Position numbers and translations under genes: made by a program. Positions 58,715 through 64,000 of a stretch of 64,000 nt of DNA are shown one piece after another. The notes below the pieces were generated by a model. The model did no database searches and was not told the origin of the DNA. It was given only the letters and a program-made list of their open reading frames with translations. The stretch comes from Manihot esculenta (Eukaryota > Streptophyta > Magnoliopsida > Malpighiales > Euphorbiaceae): positions 6,747,622-6,811,621 of the forward strand of contig NC_035164.2 of assembly GCF_001659605.2 (NCBI RefSeq). Direction: 5' to 3'. Numbering within the stretch: the first letter of the stretch is position 1; each line of letters opens with the position of its first letter.

Positions 58715-60932
58715 TGTAATACCCGGCTAGACTCCGGTATCGGGATTCCTACCGTCCGGTGGAATCTCGGGTGTTGGAGACCTCTAGAAGGGTAAAACTA
58801 TGTTTTCATAAAATGTTTTAATGTGTTTTATGTTTTAAGCATGAAAGAAAATGAGTTTTTGCATGAAAACAACCTTGGAGGAAAACTCAGGTTCGGCCGC
58901 CGAACCTCAAGTTCGGCCGCCGAACATGCATGCATTGCGGGTGTGCCTTAGGCCCCCGAAAGCATAAGTGAGGGAAACCAGGTTCGGCCGCCGAACCTTA
59001 TGTTCGGCCGCCGAACATGGCATGCATGCGGAGGCACTTTCGGCTCCCAAACGTGGCCTGGCCAGCCACCTATAAAGGGGTCCCTTAGCCGAAAACGGGC
59101 GAGCTTTTCTCCCCATTTTCGGCCAAGGTGAGCTCTCCGCCATCCCTCACCGGTTTGGAGTTCCTTCCTTCAAATCTTTCTCGATTTTCATTAGTTTTAC
59201 CCTTGTTTTGAAGATTTTGAGCTTTTGAGCAAGTTTTGGAGCTTAGAGGTTCAAGGAACTCTCTCTCTCCCATTTTCTGAGCTAGGGTCGTTCTCCTCTC
59301 GATCTTCAAGAGGTAAGGGCCGATCTTGAGCTTATAGCATGTTTTAAGTAAGTTTTAAGTAGATCTATGGGGTAGAATGCATGTTTAGCTTATGGTTAGG
59401 TTTATGAGTTTATGTTATGTTCTTGGATAATGTATGTTGGATGTATGGGTTTGATGTGTTGTAGATGGGGTTTAGGATAGTTTGAAGCCCCTAGGAGCTA
59501 ATGTATGTATCTTTGCATGTTTTGAATGAGTTGTATGCTTGATCTAAAAGGTTGGGAGGCAACTATGCATGAGGAACCAAGTTTCTGCCCTTTGGCAGAA
59601 ACCAGGTTCAGCAGCCGAAGGACTTTCGGCCGCCGAACCTGCCTGGGAGGCAAGCCTTTCGGCTGCCGAAGCCTGCCTCCGAAAGGAGACTTTCGTCTCT
59701 GTCTGGGAGTTTCGGCCGCCGAAAGTGCCGCCGAACATGCATGAGTTTCGTCTCTGTCTGGGAGTTTTGGCCGCCGAAGGTGCCGCCGAACCTGCCGCCG
59801 AAAGTGCCCTGTCCAGCCTTCCTTTGCATGTTTTTCTATGATTGTTTCATGATGTTTTAGGGGGTTTTTGGAGTAGTTTAGAGTTATATTCATGTATGTT
59901 TGGTCCCTCATTTGAGTCCACCTGTGTAGGTTCGGACCCGAGGAACCGAGGACCCCAGCAGTGAGTCAGCTGCTCCAGTGTCTGGTCAGAGCTATCCAGA
60001 GGTGAGTGGAATAACTCATTACATTTTTGAAAGCAAATAAATGGACATTTTAGCATGATTCACGCATCATTAATGCCATGAGATATACTAGGTTGTTGCA
60101 TTAGAATTCACGAATATGTTGCATTGCATACTCTACTGTTGTTGTTGTGGATGAATGTTGGATGATCCATAGCCCTCGACCTATGACGTGACGATGTGAT
60201 ATGTACGGTACGGAATGTAAGACCAGTGGGACCCATTCTACGTTCGCTGGCACTATGTAAGATAAAGACCAGGACCCATTCTACGTTCTGGCATAGTTGG
60301 ACTATGTAGAGGGCTATTGGTGACAAGTTCATCCTTGATGTGATTAGCTGTGATGTGATGCATTTCATGTTATCATACGTTTTAAATGTTTTATTATTCT
60401 GCTCACTGGGCTCTAGAAGCTCACCCCTCTCCCTTAAACCCCAGGTTTGCAGGTACAGGGTAGACCAGGAGGTCCGCAAGAGTATTGAAGTCCTGTTTTT
60501 GTAATAGATAGTGTAGACATGATAAATGTATTTGATGTTATGTAAAAGTACAGTTTAGACATGTAATGTAATGAGGCTTATGGATGATAGAGGTGTGCTT
60601 GACCATAGAATGTTTTTATCCCTTTAATACGTGATCCTAGATCTTTTATGATGTTTATATAGACCAACTCAACATATGTTGTATCGCCCATTGGGGCATT
60701 GATGAGATCCCACAGAGGGGTCATGGTTATGATTATGATTATGTATAGTGCATGCACAGGTTGAGTTTGGTGTATGAATGAAAGGAAAAGTTCTAATTTT
60801 TATGTATGTTGTTGATCATGTATGGGACTAAACAGGTTCTCAGGATGTATGTTTGGCTTGCTACGGGTCCCGGCGGCCTTAAGCCGATCTGGATCCTAGC
60901 GCCGGTAGCGGTCCGATTTTCGGGTCGTTACA
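58715..60932 (+). repeat. 5' LTR of a plus-strand Ty3/gypsy element
   Basis: A 2218-bp LTR from TGTAATACCCGGCTAG to GGGTCGTTACA. TATA box TATAAAGG at 59071. Multiple TTCGGCCGCCGAA words stand at 58890-59000 and 59600-59810. The next bases GAATGGTATCAGAGCC form the tRNA-Met primer site. The pentamer before it is ACGAT; the matching one lies outside the window. Confidence 0.9.
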
Positions 60933-60934
60933 GA

Positions 60935-60950
60935 ATGGTATCAGAGCCCT
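60935..60950 (+). promoter_or_regulatory. Primer binding site of the gypsy element
   Basis: TGGTATCAGAGCCCT lies three bases after the LTR end and matches the initiator-tRNA-Met complement. Confidence 0.88.
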
Positions 60951-61203
60951 AGGTTCATATGGTCGGACCTAGAGTGTCGGGCTCATAGATGTTATAGAAG
61001 GTCAAGCACAATAGGAAAAGTCATGTCCACTAGGATAGGATGTAGAGTCCTGTCTTGTATGATGATGTGGAATGCCATGATTATATACATGTGCATTGAT
61101 GCTATGATATGAATGATGTATATGTGATGCGGGTTCATGTGTTTCCACATGAACCATATGATGCTAATGTTTGTGTGATGTGTATTGTTTTTCAGAAAAC
61201 AGG

Positions 61204-62571
61204 ATGAGAGGAACCCGTCGATCTGCAAGATTGACTGGAGTACCACCAGAGGATGAGGGCACGAGCGCCCGTCCTCCTACATTGCCTAGGGCAATGTCAT
61301 GTAGATCAAACAGAGAAAGAGTGTCAAGGGACCCTAGAAGGTCTTTTGATGCTAGCAGAAGGGGGACTGATAGAGGAGGAAGTTCTTCAGATGTGAGGGA
61401 GGTTATGGAAGAGGATCAGAGGACGGATGAGAATCTGGATGTCAGCATGGCGGAAGAAGGGACAGGGGAGTCACAAGGAGGCGCTCAGGCCTCGGGGTAT
61501 GGTTTTCCACCCCATTATCCACCCTTCCCACAGGGTTCAGGGTATCCGATGGGAGGTACATCGGATTATTCCAGCTTTAACCCCTACCCTACCTACATGC
61601 CTTATCCACCTTTCTATCCACCTTATACACAGTACCCAGCTTATCCACCCTCACCCTTCTATCCTAACCCGGCAAACCCCACCTCGGGGAATGCTGCACC
61701 CCCACCTCCACCACCTACAGAACCAGCAGTCCCAGTTACTCAACCTTCTAGGCCTAGCTCAGCCGGTGGGAGCAAGGTAAAGATGACAGATTACCTTAAG
61801 CTGGATACTCCCAAATACAAGTCAGGGGATGATCCCTTTGAGTACCTGAGAGTAGTGAAGACAATAACTGATGAGCTAGGGGCAAATGACAGCAGAGCCA
61901 TTCAGATGGCAGGGTTCACTTTAAAGTGCAAAAAGGCACGGGAATGGTTCAAGTGTTATGTGGACCCGAGACTAGACGGCATGACATGGGAGGAATTTGC
62001 GAATGAGTTTGCTGGATGGGCTTTTCCAGACAGTTCCAGAGAACTGAAGATGATTGAGTTTGAGTAGCTGAGGCAGACAGAACACATGAGTGTAGAGGAG
62101 TTCACGGATAAATTCTTGGAGCTATTGCCTTTTTCAGGGCAAGCTCTAGATACAGATGTGAAGAAAGCCAAAAGATATGTTATGAAACTGCATTCTAGGT
62201 ACTCCTCTTTGATTCAGTCAGTTGAGAGGGAAAGTTTCCACACTGTGGTGGATATGGCGCGAAGGATGGAGGCTAGTGCTATAGTTGAGAGGTCAGTGAA
62301 GCAGTCAGTGACCCAGTCTTCAGGGGTTAAGACCCCAGGCAGAGGAGGGCCAGGTCCCTCTTCTCAGAGCTCAGGTAGCAAGAGGTGGGATAACACCACC
62401 AAGAAGCCGAAGAAGAATAAGTTTTGGAGTAAGTTGAAATCCGGTCTGGGTTTAGGCGGTGGCTCGAGCTCAGGCTCAGATGGTACAGAATGCCTAAGGT
62501 GTGGGAGGCCACACAAGGGAGTGTGTCGGGCTGGGACTAATGCATGCTTCAGATGTGGATAGGAGGGACAC
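61204..62571 (+). pseudogene. Gypsy gag with CCHC finger
   Basis: The frame starts MRGTRRSARL (61204), then a Pro/Tyr-rich segment (61500-61740) typical of long plant gag proteins. The retrotransposon gag domain runs from YLKLDTPKYKSGDDPFEYLR (61790) to the capsid end. A basic linker with Gly/Ser runs leads to the finger CFRCG-x-EGHMARECPR (62548-62592). TAG at 62065-62067 and at 62560-62562 stop the frame; the second falls at the fifth position of the finger. Both are one C-to-T change away from CAG. Confidence 0.88.
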
Positions 62572-64000
62572 ATGGCTCGGGAGTGTCCTAGAGCACTTTT
62601 TATGGGCCAGCCCCAGCAGACAGCTTCTGGTAGTGTGGCACAGCCAGCAGCTCCAGCCACAACTCAGGGCAGTGGCAGAGGTAGAGGGAGAGGGGCAGCC
62701 TCTTCTTCTGGTTCCCGAGGTGAAGGTCCATCAGCTCCAGCCAGGATCTTCACCATGACTCAGCAAGAGGCTAACACATCCAACACCGTGGTGTCAGGTA
62801 ATCTTGTCATTGGGTGTTCTGATGTGTATGCATTAATGGACCCGGGTGCATCTCATTCTTTTATTGCTCCGAGAGCCGTTGAGAGGTTGGGTCTGATAGT
62901 CTCTGGGTTAGAGTGTCCCCTATGGGTCAGTGGACCCAAGTGTGACCCGTCAGTGGCAGAGTCAGTCTGCCAGTACAGTCCAGTTTTTGTTGAAGGAAGA
63001 TGCCTCTCCGCTGACCTTATGGTTCTAGATTTGACAGACTTTGACGTCATTCTAGGGATGGATTGGCTATCTACCCATGGTGCTACCTTGGACTGCAGAG
63101 ACAAGGTAGTCAGGTTCAGGGATCAGAACGGATCAGAGGTCGTCTTCAGAGGAGACAAGAGGGGTACACCTAGAGGTCTGATATCAGCTCTTCAGGCTCG
63201 TAGGTTGCTTAGGAAGGGATGTTAGGGGTATTTGGCTCATGTGAGAGAGCTTAGCAGTCAGGTTAGGGAGCCAGCCTCAGTGCCAATTGTCAGAGAATTT
63301 CAGGATGTTTTTCTAGATGAGCTTCCAGGTTTACCACCTGCTAGGGAGATAGAGTTCGAGATAGAGTTGATGCCTAGAACTAGACCGATCTCTATTCCTC
63401 CCTACAGGATGGCCCCAGCCGAGTTGAAGGAGTTGAAAGAGCAGTTGCAAGAGCTGGTAGAAAAGGGCTTCATCCGACCGAGTACCTCACCTTGGGGTGC
63501 TCCAGTCTTGTTTGTGAAAAAGAAGGATGGATCCCTTAGACTTTGTATCGACTACAGGCAGTTGAACAAAGTCACTACCAAGAATAGGTACCCTCTGCCA
63601 AGGATCGACGATCTATTCGACCAGCTAGCAGGAGCGGGTTGTTTCTCCAAAATAGATCTGAGATCGGGGTACCATCAGCTAAGGATAAGAGAAGAAGATG
63701 TGCCAAAGACAGCTTTCAGGACCAGATATGGGCATTTTGAGTTCCTTGTGATGCCGTTCGGGTTAACCAACGCCCCTGCAGCATTCATGGATCTCATGAA
63801 CAGAGTGTTTAGCCAATACCTAGATCACTTTGTTATTGTCTTCATAGATGATATCTTAGTGTATTTCAGGAATGCAGAGGAGCATGCCCATCATCTGAGG
63901 TTAGTTCTGCAGACCTTGAGGGAACATGGCTTGTATGCCAAGTTCTCTAAGTGTGAGTTCTGGCTGAGGAGCATTTCATTCTTGGGGCATGTTGTGTCAG
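62572..64000 (+). pseudogene. Gypsy protease and reverse transcriptase
   Basis: Same frame as gag. Protease: ALMDPGASHSFIA (about 62830), with Pro in the usual D-S/T-G place, then VILGMDWLSTHGA. A TAG at 63223-63225 stops it before RT. RT blocks: [46 protein letters not shown], active site FIDDILVYF (about 63843; the usual YS is YF here) and KCEFWL at the right edge. Integrase lies outside the window. Confidence 0.9.

Larger units (their letters stand above)
58715..64000 (+). mobile_element. Ty3/gypsy (chromovirus-like) element, right end off window
   Basis: LTR, tRNA-Met primer site, gag, CCHC finger, protease and RT follow in order and in one frame. The window ends inside RT. It inserted into the decayed minus-strand gypsy RT at 58714. 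Three TAG stops break the long frame, so this copy is non-autonomous. The same LTR family left the solo LTR in the viral genome and the fragment at 55628. Confidence 0.9.

Noticed and set aside
59498..59911. Frames of 60-140 codons on both strands in the LTR
   Set aside because: They are driven by the repeated GGCCGCC words and occur in an LTR that has no coding role.

Overview
The window is nuclear DNA of a flowering plant, most likely a eudicot. It has intron-bearing genes with GT-AG (and some GC-AG) splice sites, long AT-rich intergenic DNA and nested retrotransposons that start with plant initiator-tRNA-Met type primer sites. The family is not fixed by the sequence; Euphorbiaceae is only a guess. 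Three host genes can be followed exon by exon: an unrecognised minus-strand gene (5170-21236, seven exons, introns swollen by transposons, 3' end not found), the plus-strand endonuclease III homologue NTH1 (43970-50433, eleven exons) and the minus-strand prenyltransferase alpha subunit FTA (52353-54503, five exons). Everything else is mobile or viral DNA, or nondescript AT-rich sequence.

Left part (1-5160): the 3' part of a Ty3/gypsy element of Tat type, with an antisense, intron-bearing extra reading frame, followed by a related LTR with a TATA box. Intron 4 of the minus-strand gene (6670-15153) holds a decayed Ty1/copia element with perfect TSDs, a duplicated 0.6-kb repeat on both sides of it, and a further LTR with gag debris.

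Middle part (23338-34276): an endogenous pararetrovirus (Caulimoviridae). It is slightly longer than one genome: a near-identical segment of about 240-250 bp stands at both ends, giving an 8.39-kb unit once a nested insertion is subtracted. Gene order from the tRNA primer site is movement protein, then one very long coat-protease-reverse transcriptase-RNase H frame, then an unknown frame overlapping it by ATGA, then the promoter with a TATA box and a TGACGTCA site, then a small leader frame. The long frame is broken by a 2.3-kb solo gypsy LTR and two in-frame stops, so the copy is a fossil.

Next (36593-42946): a young non-autonomous LTR element (5-bp TSD, LTRs about 99% alike) without gag-pol. 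Its interior carries tandem arrays, one of dyad-symmetric units, and what look like captured pieces of two host genes (TRAPPC11-like and a BTB/POZ-WD40-like gene).

Right end (55628-64000): a nest of a gypsy LTR fragment, a triple-LTR TRIM array, a decayed minus-strand gypsy RT/RNase H, and inserted into that a plus-strand gypsy element (2.2-kb LTR, gag, protease, RT) that runs off the window. The premature stops in both gypsy elements are TAG and fit C-to-T decay, as expected from methylated, silenced copies. The solo LTR in the virus belongs to the same family as the LTR at 58715.
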